Source of the DNA: Pseudomonas sp. Leaf58
GTDB lineage: Bacteria; Pseudomonadota; Gammaproteobacteria; Pseudomonadales; Pseudomonadaceae
Direction: 5' to 3'
DNA: 64,000 bases
Assembly: GCF_003627215.1 (NCBI RefSeq)
Contig: NZ_CP032678.1
Coordinates: 186,001 to 250,000, forward strand
Shown: positions 1 through 8,622 of the stretch, in pieces
Layout of the letters: the number at the start of each line of letters is the position of its first letter
Numbering within the stretch: position 1 is the first letter of the stretch
Notes under the pieces: model-generated
Database searches by the model: none
The model's input: the letters and a program-made list of their open reading frames with translations, nothing else
Told to the model about the DNA's origin: nothing
Position numbers and translations under genes: made by a program

Positions 1-129
1 CTCAATTAACGAGTTAAGAGTTTTGGCCTAGAATCATTAGAAATATTGGAGCCCACTTATGGTTATAACAAGCCTCATTGAATTGTAATGTTAACTTCAT
101 TGGCACTGGTCGGGGAGGTGTGAAGCGGT

Positions 130-159
130 TTGCCCGAGTGGGCTTTGGGTTGGTACAAT
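130..159 (+). promoter_or_regulatory. Candidate sigma70 promoter for the DUF4262 gene
   Basis: A TTGCCC box at 130-135 is followed after 18 bp by TACAAT at 154-159, preceded by TGG, which gives an extended -10. It lies 32 bp before the start codon at 192. This is a sequence match only. Confidence 0.35.
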
Positions 160-191
160 GGCTTTAAGAACAATCTTCAGGAAAGAACTCC

Positions 192-710
192 ATGAGCCGC
201 AGCCCAGACGACATTCCAGGCCTGATTCAAGAGGCCATCACTCAAAACATCGAGAAATATGGGCTGCATGTGCAGTACGTGTTTGCCTCTGAGGATACTC
301 CGTCCTTCATCTATACGATCGGCATGACCGACATCGGTGCGCCCGAGCTGTTGGTGTTTAGCCTACCACCGCAGGATTTGTACGAGGCTATCAGTCAGCT
401 GTACCACGAAATGAGGATGGGGCAACGCCCGAAGGATTCCGACAGAATCACTGATCTGTGGTCTGTGCCGATGATTCTGGAAAGCGTCGACCGCGAGGAT
501 GCGGCTCAGTATACCCTCCAGGCCGAGGCGTACTACCGTGGAAAAGGGGTGAAGCCTGTCTACAAGCAGATGGTGTGGCCGGACACCCATGGCAAATACC
601 CGCACCAGTATGGCTTTGACAAGACGCTCAGGGCGTCTCAACCCTACCTCGGCAAGCGCCACCCCCGTCTGGATGATGACTGTGGGGTGGAGTATTTCTC
701 CCACCACTGA
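192..710 (+). CDS. DUF4262 domain protein
   Basis: A 172-residue soluble protein. The stretch YTIGM (residues 41-45) followed by PELLVFSLPP, and a later WPDTHGKYPHQYG segment, are the hallmarks of DUF4262, a family of unknown function common on actinobacterial and proteobacterial accessory DNA. The ATG at 192 is preceded by AGGAAAG at a good distance. It stands alone and is followed by a separate promoter at 741. No catalytic assignment can be made; the family call rests on the spacing of these motifs. Confidence 0.75.
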   Translation: MSRSPDDIPGLIQEAITQNIEKYGLHVQYVFASEDTPSFIYTIGMTDIGAPELLVFSLPPQDLYEAISQLYHEMRMGQRPKDSDRITDLWSVPMILESVDREDAAQYTLQAEAYYRGKGVKPVYKQMVWPDTHGKYPHQYGFDKTLRASQPYLGKRHPRLDDDCGVEYFSHH

Positions 711-740
711 TTGCATCGTTCCGTTCGAGTTATGTGTAAA

Positions 741-768
741 TTGACTAGAATTGATCTTTGTTTATAAT
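741..768 (+). promoter_or_regulatory. Strong sigma70-type promoter for the KAS III-like gene
   Basis: TTGACT (741-746), a 16-bp spacer and a perfect TATAAT (763-768), 45 bp upstream of the ATG at 814. The sequence just before the -35 (GTTATGTGTAAATTG) recurs nearly exactly at about 56380, upstream of the winged-helix gene. Confidence 0.6.
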
Positions 769-813
769 CCGGTCATCTGGGGCAACGGCCCCACTTGACC
801 TGGATAATGCCCC

Positions 814-1854
814 ATGAAACTGATTGCCAGCGCAATCGAGCTGCCGCGCCGTTGCGTCACCTCCGCCGAACTGGACACCCTGTCCGGACTTCCCCAAGGC
901 CAGACAGAAACCAGCTTCCTGATCAAACGGCGCTACTATGCCGACCCTCAAGGCGGTGAGACTGCCGATTACCTGGGCGCCAGCGCACTCAAGCAAGCGC
1001 TGGCTGAAGGGGGGCTGTCAATTGAGGACGTGGACTGTCTGATTGCTGCCTGCGCCACCTCAGCCCAGGCCATCCCGTACAACGCTGCCAGCATCTATCG
1101 GCACATGGGCTCCGATCGGCGCATCCATACCTTTGATGTCGGCATGACCTGCCTGTCCTTCCTGCAGGCCCTGGACGTGGCCAACCTGTACCTGAGCAGC
1201 GGGCGGTACCGCCGCGTGGCCATTGTCAGCGCTGATCTGGCCTCGGTGGGACTCAATCACGCACATCCCGAAGCATCAGCGATCTTCGGCGATGGTGCGG
1301 TGGCCTACATTTTCGAGGCGGTGAGCGTCTTGAGCTGGGGTCGCAGCCGCGAAGACGCAGACAAGCTGGTGTTTGGTGTCAAAAGCATCTGCTTTGAAAC
1401 TGTTCATCAGGCCTATGATTTCTGTGAGATCCGGGCGGGCGGCAGTAGCCGGCACATCAGTCAAGTGCAGGACGCTGAGGCGCTTGAGCAGTTCCGCCTG
1501 GATAACGCATTCAAAATGGACGGCAAGCGCCTGTACCGCCACGTTCTCAAGGATTTCAGACCTTACGTTGACCGGCACCTGACGCAGCTGGAGATGACTT
1601 TGGACGACGTCAGCCTGGTGATTCCGCATCAAGCCAGTGGTCATGGCCTCATGCACGTCCAGCGCTTGCTGGAGGTTGAGGATGAGCGCTTCTTCAATGT
1701 CTTCAGCCAGTATGGTAATCAGGTGGCGGCGTCCATTCCCTGTGCGCTGCACCTGGCCAGGGTCGCGGGGCGCTACAAGGCGGGTGACACCTTGCTGCTC
1801 CTAGGAACCTCTGCCGGGATGTCGTATGGCAGTGTGGTGGTGGAAATACGATGA
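814..1854 (+). CDS. 3-oxoacyl-ACP synthase III (FabH/KAS III)-like condensing enzyme
   Basis: A 346-residue thiolase-fold enzyme. The KAS III triad is visible: Cys113 in DVGMTCLSFLQAL, His272 in IPHQASGHGLMH and Asn302 in QYGNQVAASIP. The C-terminal glycine-rich LLLLGTSAGMSYG is also typical. Such enzymes join an acyl-CoA or acyl-ACP to a second acyl unit by decarboxylative or head-to-head Claisen chemistry. Neighbouring epimerase, AMP-forming ligase and ATP-grasp genes suggest a dedicated secondary pathway rather than housekeeping fatty acid synthesis (inference). It overlaps the next gene by an ATGA junction, so the two are probably translated together. Substrate unknown. Confidence 0.85.
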   Translation: MKLIASAIELPRRCVTSAELDTLSGLPQGQTETSFLIKRRYYADPQGGETADYLGASALKQALAEGGLSIEDVDCLIAACATSAQAIPYNAASIYRHMGSDRRIHTFDVGMTCLSFLQALDVANLYLSSGRYRRVAIVSADLASVGLNHAHPEASAIFGDGAVAYIFEAVSVLSWGRSREDADKLVFGVKSICFETVHQAYDFCEIRAGGSSRHISQVQDAEALEQFRLDNAFKMDGKRLYRHVLKDFRPYVDRHLTQLEMTLDDVSLVIPHQASGHGLMHVQRLLEVEDERFFNVFSQYGNQVAASIPCALHLARVAGRYKAGDTLLLLGTSAGMSYGSVVVEIR

Positions 1855-2195
1855 CCTTCCAAAGATTCGAATTGGTCTTCGGGTGTCGTGCGCTGATGAT
1901 TGGCTGCAAGGCTTTTTTACGGGGTGATTTGCTGGATAAGCCCACACACCCGCTGAAACGCATCATTTTTGGCATGTGGTTCTGCGTTAATGCGCTCGCC
2001 TGGCAGATTTTCGTTCCATGGCTCTTTTGCATCCCGTTTCTCGGGATCTTCTTTCGCCCAGGAGATCCGCTCACCCATGCCTCAATGGTTCTTCTGGTGT
2101 TGCTAGCTTTGGGTGTCGCTGCATGGGGAGTTCGTCTGGGCTGCGCGATCCTAAGCGAACATGGAAAATCGGTACTGAAGCAGGGAAATTCTTGA
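1851..2195 (+). CDS. Small inner-membrane protein coupled to the KAS III-like gene
   Basis: 114 residues, starting at the ATGA overlap with the upstream stop. Two hydrophobic segments (about residues 40-66 and 78-101) flanked by basic residues predict two membrane helices. No recognised domain. Its tight coupling to the condensing enzyme, like that of the 75-residue membrane protein coupled to the adenylating enzyme at 10744, suggests a membrane role in the same pathway, such as transport or anchoring. That is inference. Confidence 0.6.
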   Translation: MTFQRFELVFGCRALMIGCKAFLRGDLLDKPTHPLKRIIFGMWFCVNALAWQIFVPWLFCIPFLGIFFRPGDPLTHASMVLLVLLALGVAAWGVRLGCAILSEHGKSVLKQGNS

Positions 2196-2280
2196 GCAAA
2201 AGTCCATCAAGGGGTATTGCACGCTGCCACATCAAGCGTTGCAGGCTTTACGATCCCCGTTGTGCCTGACGGCTGCATCG

Positions 2281-2321
2281 ATTTATCGATAAATTGACAT
2301 CGCTGCACAGGCATGTACACT
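2281..2321 (+). promoter_or_regulatory. Promoter with perfect 14-bp palindrome upstream of the NYN gene
   Basis: ATTTATCGATAAAT (2281-2294) is a perfect palindrome that runs directly into TTGACA (2294-2299). A 16-bp spacer leads to TACACT (2316-2321). The core TTATCGATAA occurs again at 30548-30557. The palindrome is positioned like an operator overlapping the -35. The region 2196-2420 shows no other gene. Confidence 0.45.
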
Positions 2322-2420
2322 CACCGGCATGAGGCCCTGGAGGTTGATCAGGGTGAAATCGGGTTGCTAGAACAGCCCAGAGTCCTCGATTGCGAGGGTC
2401 ACAATCTTGAAGGTGCGCTC

Positions 2421-3260
2421 ATGCAGAACCAAGCCGGTGAAGGTGGAAAGAAGCTGGCGGTACTGATCGACGCCGACAATGTGTCGGCTGCCGCCATTGA
2501 TGCCATGCTCAATAAAATTGCCACGCTCGGTTACCCGTGCGTCAAGCGAATGTATGGTGATTGGACGTCACCTGGCCTGACGGCCTGGAAAAAAGTCATG
2601 CGCAAGCATGCACTGCAACCCATCCAGCAATTCGCCTTCACCAAAGGCAAGAACTCCACTGATGGCGCGATGATGATCGATGCCATGGATCTGATGTACA
2701 CCCAGCGTTTCGACGGCTTCTGCATCTGTTCCAGTGACAGTGATTTCACCCGGCTGGCCATTCGACTGCGTGAGCAGGGGCTGACCGTCTATGGATTCGG
2801 TGAGCGCAAGACCCCGGACTCCTTTGTTTCGGCCTGCACGCAGTTCACCTATATCGAGCCATCCAAGGTTGCCGATGAGTCCGCGATTCCTGCAAAGTCA
2901 ACGGCCAGTACCGAGGGGGACAGCCAAGCAAAGCCGACAGCCAGCGCCATCCCAGCCCTACAGTTAGCAACTGCTGCCAAGCCTCGCCCCGTTACAGCAG
3001 GGGCCAAGCGGGCCATCCGTGATGCGATTGAGGCAGGCAAGGATAAAACAGGCTGGTGCAATGGCGCGACACTGGGCGGGAAAGTGAATGCCCAGGTCTT
3101 CGGCTGCAAGAAATTGATGAACCTCATCGAACGATACCCCGACCATTTCGAGGTCGAGTGGCGCTACGTCACGGGGGATAGTGGCAACCGCTCGATGTAC
3201 GTGCGCAACAAGCCCGTCATCCAATCCGTCGAGACACACTGTGCCTCTGCTCTTCACTGA
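2421..3260 (+). CDS. NYN (PIN-like) ribonuclease domain protein with C-terminal LOTUS/OST-HTH domain
   Basis: A 279-residue protein. The N-terminal half has NYN-domain signatures: KLAVLIDADNVS (acidic residues near residue 15), KNSTDGAMMIDAMDL, and CSSDSDFTRLAIRLREQG, which together give the acidic metal-binding site of this PIN-like nuclease fold. The last 75 residues (AIRDAIEAGKDKTGWCNGAT onward) look like an OST-HTH/LOTUS RNA-binding domain, joined by an Ala/Pro/Thr-rich linker. This is the bacterial LabA/YacP-like architecture, probably acting on RNA. I chose the ATG at 2421 because AAGGT lies 7 bases before it; the longer frame from 2313 has no signal and an atypical sequence. Confidence 0.75.
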   Translation: MQNQAGEGGKKLAVLIDADNVSAAAIDAMLNKIATLGYPCVKRMYGDWTSPGLTAWKKVMRKHALQPIQQFAFTKGKNSTDGAMMIDAMDLMYTQRFDGFCICSSDSDFTRLAIRLREQGLTVYGFGERKTPDSFVSACTQFTYIEPSKVADESAIPAKSTASTEGDSQAKPTASAIPALQLATAAKPRPVTAGAKRAIRDAIEAGKDKTGWCNGATLGGKVNAQVFGCKKLMNLIERYPDHFEVEWRYVTGDSGNRSMYVRNKPVIQSVETHCASALH

Positions 3261-3272
3261 TAGGAACAAGCC

Positions 3273-4225
3273 ATGCTGTTGGTCACAGGCGGTACCGGAT
3301 TTCTAGGGCGCAACTTCCTGGAGCAGACTCAGGAGCCGTGCATTTTCACAGGCCGAGATCGGACAAAAGGCGAGGAGATTGCCCGTGCCACTGGCCATCG
3401 CTTCATCCCGATTGACCTGACGCGCAGCACGTTGAACGAGGTGGAGGATCTGGGGCCCATTACTGGGATTGTGCACAGCGCGGCTTTGTCGTCCCCCTGG
3501 GGCACCTACGACAACTTCTTCATCAACAACTACCTGGTTACCCGGTTATTGCTCAACTTCGCCCTCAAGCAGGGGGTTGAGCGGTTCGTGCACATTTCGA
3601 CGCCAAGTTTATATTTCGACTTCAAGGATCGCACCATGATTCCTGAATCGTTCAGGCCTGACCGTCCCGTGAACCACTATGCGGAGACCAAGGAGCTGGC
3701 GGAGGCAGAAGTCTTGCGCGAGTCCGCCAAGCTGCACACCACCGTGCTACGCCCAAGGGGCATTTTCGGCAAGTACGACACGACCATTTTCCCACGCCTG
3801 GTGACGCTGGGCGACAGGGGCGGCATCCCGCTCGCCCGCAAGGGTCAGGCGGTGGTCGACATCACCCATGTGGACAATGTGGTGCACGCCATTGAGCTGG
3901 CACTCAAGGGTCACCATAAGTCTGGAAACGCCTACAACATCACCAATGGCGAGCCGATGGCGGTCATTGACCTGATCAATCACTTTCGCAGGTGCTGGGC
4001 CGTCAGATGAAGGTCGTGCACGTGCCTGGGAAGCTCATGGGGGCGATTTCGAGGGCGCTTGAGCTTGCAGGCAAGGTCTCGGGGCGCGAGCCTGGCTTGA
4101 CCCGTTATACGGCGGCTCTGCTGCGATATGACCAGACCCTGGACATTACCCGCGCCAGGGGCGAACTCAATTACCAACCTATTCGCAGCATCCAGGATGG
4201 GCTCATGGACTATGCGCATGTCTGA
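3273..4225 (+). CDS. NAD(P)-dependent epimerase/dehydratase (3-beta-HSD type), frame broken at 3984-3986
   Basis: An extended short-chain dehydrogenase: TGGTGFLG (residues 5-12) is the nucleotide-binding glycine motif, and Tyr136-x3-Lys140 (YAETK) with the upstream HISTPS serine form the catalytic set. As given, the first frame stops at 4010 and the C-terminal part (QMKVVHVPGK to GLMDYAHV) continues in the -1 frame to 4225. Adding one T to the TTT run at 3984-3986 restores a continuous protein of about 317 residues reading INHFSQVLGRQMKVVHVP. Probably a sequencing or assembly indel. The enzyme likely reduces or oxidises a hydroxyl or keto group on the product of the nearby KAS III-like enzyme, as OleD does in head-to-head hydrocarbon pathways (analogy only). 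Confidence 0.8.
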
Positions 4226-4457
4226 ACCCACTGCAGCAATTCAATCGATTGAACAGCGCCGGCACGACTGGCTTGCTGAACGTAGCCGCTGGGCGAGTGT
4301 GTCCGTGGATTTTGGCCCTGGCGGCTATTACCAGAAGCATCGGGTGGTGTGGCATGTCCCAGGCGCGTGGCTAACCGAGGAGGGTCAGTCGTTCGAGGAG
4401 GCGGTCGACAAGGCGATGAAGCGGGATGCGGCGCGTGGCGCCAATGATTCGGTTTGA
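4218..4457 (+). CDS. Hypothetical 79-residue protein
   Basis: Starts at an ATG that overlaps the epimerase stop by eight bases (ATGTCTGA), which fits translational coupling. A charged soluble protein with several Trp residues (WLAERSRW, VVWHVPGAWL) and an acidic/basic C-terminal helix. No family recognised. The longer upstream frame is a shadow of the epimerase. Confidence 0.5.
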   Translation: MSEPTAAIQSIEQRRHDWLAERSRWASVSVDFGPGGYYQKHRVVWHVPGAWLTEEGQSFEEAVDKAMKRDAARGANDSV

Positions 4458-4532
4458 GGCCTGGGTGAACCACTTCTGGGCACTGGCTCCGTGATTTTCT
4501 CAGTGGGTATGCTGGTAAAAAAGGAAATGCCC

Positions 4533-5189
4533 ATGAAAACAACACCAGCTGAACTGTCCGGCACGCTCGTAAAGGGGGCGGACGGCACCCCCTTGATCGT
4601 GTATCGCGGTGAGCGGGATCGAAACAGTCGGCCAGGCTTTCATACCCGACTGCCCTCCCTGTCGTTTGGGAGTCTTGAGGCGGCCCAACAATACGCCGAG
4701 GGAAGCTACCCAGAAACCGCCAGCGACCCGCGTATTTTTGAATGCTACCTGAATATACAGAAGCCGCTGTTCAACCGGGAGGATCCGTTCATCGAGTTCC
4801 CCGAGATGGTGGCGGTGGTGGGATTTGAGTTGGCGCTGAAGCTGGCGATCCGCTACCAGGATTACGCCATGAACACCGATAACTGGCGTTGCCACCTAGA
4901 TCCCAATGATAGCTACCACGGGGTAGCGGATCTCTATGCAGCAGAGCCCGACAAGCTTGAGCAGCTGTACACCAACATCTTCCCCATCCTGGACGACCCC
5001 GAGTTTGTGGTGGCGGCCAAAGCTGCCGGCTACGATGGCGCCATTTACCACGGAACAGGCGCCAATCTGGCCGAGCTGGAGTACCGGATTTTCGATGCAA
5101 GCCAGGCCTACTGCGCCAGAACAGGGAAATGTTTCGGGGTGTTGGCTCGGCGCCAGCGCGAAAGGAATGATGAGGGGCTGGCACCATGA
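4533..5189 (+). CDS. ADP-ribosyltransferase-like protein (ART fold)
   Basis: 218 residues. LIVYRGERD (21-29), a FHTRLPSLSFGSLEAAQQYA segment (36-55) and CYLNIQKPLF (71-80) follow the pattern of ART-PolyVal-type ADP-ribosyltransferases: Y-[RH]-G motif, a Ser/Phe region followed by an A-x-x-Y-A helix, then a yLnikNP strand. GYDGAIYHGTG (167-177) is the usual late motif of the family. Whether it is active is unclear: the first motif is YRG rather than YHG, and no firm catalytic Glu can be assigned. ATG 4533 has AAGGA 7 bases upstream. It overlaps the next GNAT gene by ATGA, so the two form an operon and perhaps a toxin-modulator pair or co-delivered effectors. Confidence 0.55.
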   Translation: MKTTPAELSGTLVKGADGTPLIVYRGERDRNSRPGFHTRLPSLSFGSLEAAQQYAEGSYPETASDPRIFECYLNIQKPLFNREDPFIEFPEMVAVVGFELALKLAIRYQDYAMNTDNWRCHLDPNDSYHGVADLYAAEPDKLEQLYTNIFPILDDPEFVVAAKAAGYDGAIYHGTGANLAELEYRIFDASQAYCARTGKCFGVLARRQRERNDEGLAP

Positions 5190-5641
5190 TGCAGATTATC
5201 GATATCTGCAACGAAGGGGGTTCGCTTTCCGGTTATATTGTCGATGCCAGCCAGCCCAACCTGGAAAATTACCTGAGCGTTCACACCAACCTCAGCCGGG
5301 CAATCATGCTGCACCTGCGCCATCGCGGGGAGCGGGTAGCGCTGCTGGCAAACCTGTACGTGGAGGAAGCCTGTCGCGGACAGGGTCATGGTGGCGAACT
5401 GGTGGATCGGTTCTGTCAGGAAGCTGAAGCCGGAGGCGCCACCGCCTATCTGCTCATCTGCGACGAGGCAGAGACCCAACTCGATGGTTTTGAGCTATGC
5501 CAGTGGTACGAAGCGTTCGGTTTTTGCACGGTGTTCAAGACCTCCCAGGGCCCGCTGATGGTCGTTCCCGAGGCCTTGTGTAACAGCTTGGCTGAGTTTC
5601 TTGGGGTGGGCGCTGAGCCCGATGAGGCGTACGAGCCCTAG
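5186..5641 (+). CDS. GNAT-family N-acetyltransferase
   Basis: 151 residues. Motif A of the GNAT fold is clear in LYVEEACRGQGHGGELVDRF (about residues 57-76), with the acetyl-CoA pyrophosphate loop RGQGHG. The C-terminal WYEAFGF is motif B. The acceptor cannot be predicted. Its start codon overlaps the stop of the ART-like gene, so both proteins should be made in a fixed ratio. No ribbon-helix-helix partner is present, which argues against a TacT-type toxin-antitoxin module. Confidence 0.8.
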   Translation: MMQIIDICNEGGSLSGYIVDASQPNLENYLSVHTNLSRAIMLHLRHRGERVALLANLYVEEACRGQGHGGELVDRFCQEAEAGGATAYLLICDEAETQLDGFELCQWYEAFGFCTVFKTSQGPLMVVPEALCNSLAEFLGVGAEPDEAYEP

Positions 5642-5674
5642 CGACTGCTCGCTGGCCGGTGGTGTGGCGTTCGC

Positions 5675-5833
5675 TCAGTCCCAGAAATACACCGATACGA
5701 GCTCAGCCGTTAGCTCCCGGACAACGAAGGAGCCAGTCAACGCGCCGAGGAGCACAAGCGCAGGAGGAGAGGCCTCATTGAGGACATACAGTGCGACCAA
5801 CACCGCCGCTAGACCACCCAGAAAATAACGCAT
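5675..5833 (-). CDS. Small membrane protein, 52 residues
   Basis: Reading leftward from ATG at 5833, a 52-residue ORF begins MRYFLGGLAAVLVALYVLNE and ends VYFWD. It has two short hydrophobic segments (about residues 4-18 and 25-38) and should be an inner-membrane hairpin. GGGAGG sits 5 bases before the ATG and a good promoter with a palindromic operator lies just upstream (5866-5894). These two signals make it convincing despite its length. Function unknown. Confidence 0.65.
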   Translation of the reverse strand: MRYFLGGLAAVLVALYVLNEASPPALVLLGALTGSFVVRELTAELVSVYFWD

Positions 5834-5865
5834 AAAACCTCCCAGTCACCTTTTAACTGAAATTG

Positions 5866-5894
5866 ATGATACGTGGCCTTGCCAAAATGTCAAT
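5866..5894 (-). promoter_or_regulatory. Minus-strand promoter with 17-bp palindromic operator (site 1)
   Basis: On the minus strand TTGACA (complement of 5888-5893) is separated by 16 bp from TATCAT (complement of 5866-5871). The palindrome CTTGCCA-AAA-TGTCAAT (5878-5894) covers the -35 and part of the spacer. It is an imperfect copy of the motif found at 27731, 38326, 40135 and 56277. The rest of 5895-6067 shows no gene. Confidence 0.6.
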
Positions 5895-6067
5895 TGAGGG
5901 CGGGGCGCACCAGCTGCTACCGCCCCTAGCAGAGCATGCCCGTCCCTGGCGCAAATGCCTGGCTGAGCTTGCGGGGCGGGGAAAGTCCGATAGGGCGTAT
6001 CAACCTAGAAGCCTGTTTTTTTGATCACAAACAAAGATCCTCCCGGAAAAGCTATACAGGTGGTGGG

Positions 6068-7312
6068 TCAAAGGCCGATATCCGAGGACAGCTTGTCCTC
6101 CATGAAGCTGGGAAACTCCCTGAGAAGAGCCAAAGGAAGCTTGCGAATACTGATGATTTGCCGCCTGGCGTCACTGCAATCCATGCTGAGCGATGCGATC
6201 CATTTCAGCAACACACGGGTTTTCTCATGCACAAGTGGGTCTCGACTCTTGCCCGCCTGGCCATACACGGCTTTGAGCGCCGCTCCGACATTTCCGAGCT
6301 GGGTTTTCAGGACATCCTGTTCATCATCCCGTGAACGCCTAGAGTCTTTAACAAGGAAAGCCTTTAGCTGATCTGCCGTAAAGCGAGGGGATTCCAATAC
6401 ATACGCCATGGCAGGAAGCGCATGATGGTCTTTGCCCAGATTGGTGAGAGCCCGATCAACCAAGGTTTCCTCGATGGCAACACCCATCTCTTCGGCCAAC
6501 GTGAACTGCCGAACATTATCTCGGGTTCCTAGAATCGCAGGGTACATCGATGGAGCCAGCTCTACAAAACCGAGAGCATGGAGTTGCTGAACGACCGGGA
6601 ACGGGATTAGTGCTTCTGTTTCACTGGGCAAGCTTCCAGATCGATAACGACTGAGACGTCTAGCAATATAAGTAATGACCACGTCTTTGCGGTTTATCAG
6701 TACCTGGGCCACGGGCTCACTTAATTGGCCCTTGATGTACTCTTTTTTTCGCTCACTCCAAATGCTATCAAGCCCTGTAAGCGGGCATCCGAACTTCTCG
6801 ATCTCTGCTGTGGCTACGTTAGCCAGGAAGTAATCCAGCACTTCGGATTTTGCTTCTTGTTGGTCAGGCTTTGAGAATTGGTTCAATAGCTGCAAATGAG
6901 ATGCGTGGTCTTTTGGCCAGAATGTAAGGCAGTTTCTCGCCAGCATCTTGCACAGCGCGGCAGACATCTTATCGGTGCCAGCATTCCAGATCAGATGCGG
7001 GGTCGGAGCCACCCGCTCCAGCAGCAAGCCAAGCGCCTGCTCGGATAGATGCCCTTTTATTACGGCAGGAATTATCTCCATCGATTTGAAGAGTTCGCGC
7101 AAACCCCCGTTGGCGATCTCGACTAGGTAAAATTGGCCAGTCGAGAGCGCTTCCACCATGCCTTCGGTCAGCACATCCAGGCTGGTTTTCAGCAGGCCTG
7201 CGTCATTTCGCTGGATAGCCTGCTGCACCATCGGCAAGGTTTGGTCAAATTGGTCTTTCAGCGTTGCCATGGTAGAAGCCTTCGTGTGAGCGTCGAGAGT
7301 CAGGGTATTCAT
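6068..7312 (-). CDS. xLGL-family protein A1 (second gene of pair A)
   Basis: 414 residues, predicted to be largely alpha-helical and soluble, with no signal peptide. It ends FMEDKLSSDIGL, the C-terminal signature ([D/E]-x-hydrophobic-G-L at the very end) shared with nine other proteins in this window. Start taken at ATG 7312, which overlaps the stop of the upstream paralogue (ATGA); the longer frame is upstream coding sequence. No known domain recognised. I infer that A1 and A2 act together because of their coupling and common tail. Confidence 0.7.
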   Translation of the reverse strand: MNTLTLDAHTKASTMATLKDQFDQTLPMVQQAIQRNDAGLLKTSLDVLTEGMVEALSTGQFYLVEIANGGLRELFKSMEIIPAVIKGHLSEQALGLLLERVAPTPHLIWNAGTDKMSAALCKMLARNCLTFWPKDHASHLQLLNQFSKPDQQEAKSEVLDYFLANVATAEIEKFGCPLTGLDSIWSERKKEYIKGQLSEPVAQVLINRKDVVITYIARRLSRYRSGSLPSETEALIPFPVVQQLHALGFVELAPSMYPAILGTRDNVRQFTLAEEMGVAIEETLVDRALTNLGKDHHALPAMAYVLESPRFTADQLKAFLVKDSRRSRDDEQDVLKTQLGNVGAALKAVYGQAGKSRDPLVHEKTRVLLKWIASLSMDCSDARRQIISIRKLPLALLREFPSFMEDKLSSDIGL

Positions 7313-8457
7313 AGGCCAAGATCGCGGCAGAGGTGGTGCTCGCGACACACCGGGTTGGACAGGATCAGGTCTTTGAGTTCCTGAGGTAGGGACGGGGCGG
7401 ACAGCAATTTTCCCGAAACATTGGCAAGGTCGATGTTTCCGGACAACATCCTGGAAACCGCCGCCATGAGTTTGTCTCGCAGTTGCTTGTCGGTGGAATA
7501 ATTATCCATACTCACCCGCCGGGAAATAGCAATTGCCATGTTATTGCAATGATATTCAGAATTTTCAGGAAGCAGGGCTTTAAAAAGAGTGGCGTTAATG
7601 GCTGAGTCGCGGAACAGATGGGCGTACGTAGCCAGGGGCGCCTGCCCGGTCTTCAGTAGCAAAGGTGACAGCAAGGTGTAATCAAATGCATGACCTTCCT
7701 GTTTCATGGCCTTAATGATAGTGAAGTCCAATTTATCATCGATCACATCCATGATTGCCTTGTCCGGATAGAGGCTGAGCCCAGCCTTGGACATTTGCAC
7801 CAACCATTTAGGCGGAAGATTGTTTGTATGTTGCTGCTCAGCCGTTTCATTGAGGTAGTGCTGATGCTTTGTCAACACAGCGAGGGTGCTTGCGTCAAGG
7901 CAGTGATCCTGGTCGGAGGAAGAACCTTTTTTAAGGTACGAAATGGCGGTCATCGGCGAAAATCTGCCGATTGACCCCCTTCCCGGATAATCCTTCGATA
8001 CGCGGGTAAGGATGGCGTCGAATACCATGTTGAATGCCTTCAGCTTGTCCTGCTTGGCAGCTGATCGGCAGAAATCAAAGAGATCGGCCAGGTGCTGGTC
8101 TTCGCGCCGGATCACACTGCTGGCGAGTGCGTCCATGAGGCGTTCGCTCAGCCCAGTGGCTTTTGCCGCAGCGAGTGCAGGATAACTGAATTCTCGCAAG
8201 ATCAAGGCTAGGCTGTCATCGGACAGCTTGTACTCGGCATGTTTTTCCAAGGGCCTGGACTGGAGAATCCTGGCGTCGAATTCATGCTGTACCTGCTGGC
8301 ACAGCGGGAGGCCGCCAATCGATTCCAGGCTTATTTTGAGTGTGGCGTACATTTCAATCCCATCGGCAATGATGGCGCAATTGTCCTTCGCGATGCCGGT
8401 GCTGATGAGGCGGCAGGCACTGCCCAGGATGCTGGAGTCGGAAAAAACAGGGGGCAT
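7309..8457 (-). CDS. xLGL-family protein A2 (first gene of pair A)
   Basis: 382 residues, helical and soluble, ending CREHHLCRDLGL. Start at ATG 8457. Central regions rich in Leu/Ala helices resemble alpha-solenoid proteins, but no repeat family can be named. It is followed with an ATGA overlap by A1. The 8458-8583 region upstream holds no gene and probably carries the promoters of this operon and of the divergent hydrolase gene. Confidence 0.7.
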   Translation of the reverse strand: MPPVFSDSSILGSACRLISTGIAKDNCAIIADGIEMYATLKISLESIGGLPLCQQVQHEFDARILQSRPLEKHAEYKLSDDSLALILREFSYPALAAAKATGLSERLMDALASSVIRREDQHLADLFDFCRSAAKQDKLKAFNMVFDAILTRVSKDYPGRGSIGRFSPMTAISYLKKGSSSDQDHCLDASTLAVLTKHQHYLNETAEQQHTNNLPPKWLVQMSKAGLSLYPDKAIMDVIDDKLDFTIIKAMKQEGHAFDYTLLSPLLLKTGQAPLATYAHLFRDSAINATLFKALLPENSEYHCNNMAIAISRRVSMDNYSTDKQLRDKLMAAVSRMLSGNIDLANVSGKLLSAPSLPQELKDLILSNPVCREHHLCRDLGL

Positions 8458-8622
8458 GTCAGTAACTCATGGGGGCTGTGCTTTCAGTATGCCCTGAGCG
8501 GAAACTCGTCAGGAAGGCCTGGGCCGGGTGGCGGGGAAATTTAAGGTGGCACCCCCGAGACAATTATTCGAGTTATCTGTATATTGCCTTCTCAGCGTCG
8601 CTCAGCCCTCAGTGAACTCTCG

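Noticed and set aside
4533..5641. Classical toxin-antitoxin module
   Set aside because: Both products look like enzymes. There is no small DNA-binding antitoxin, and GNAT toxins of the TacT type come with ribbon-helix-helix partners.
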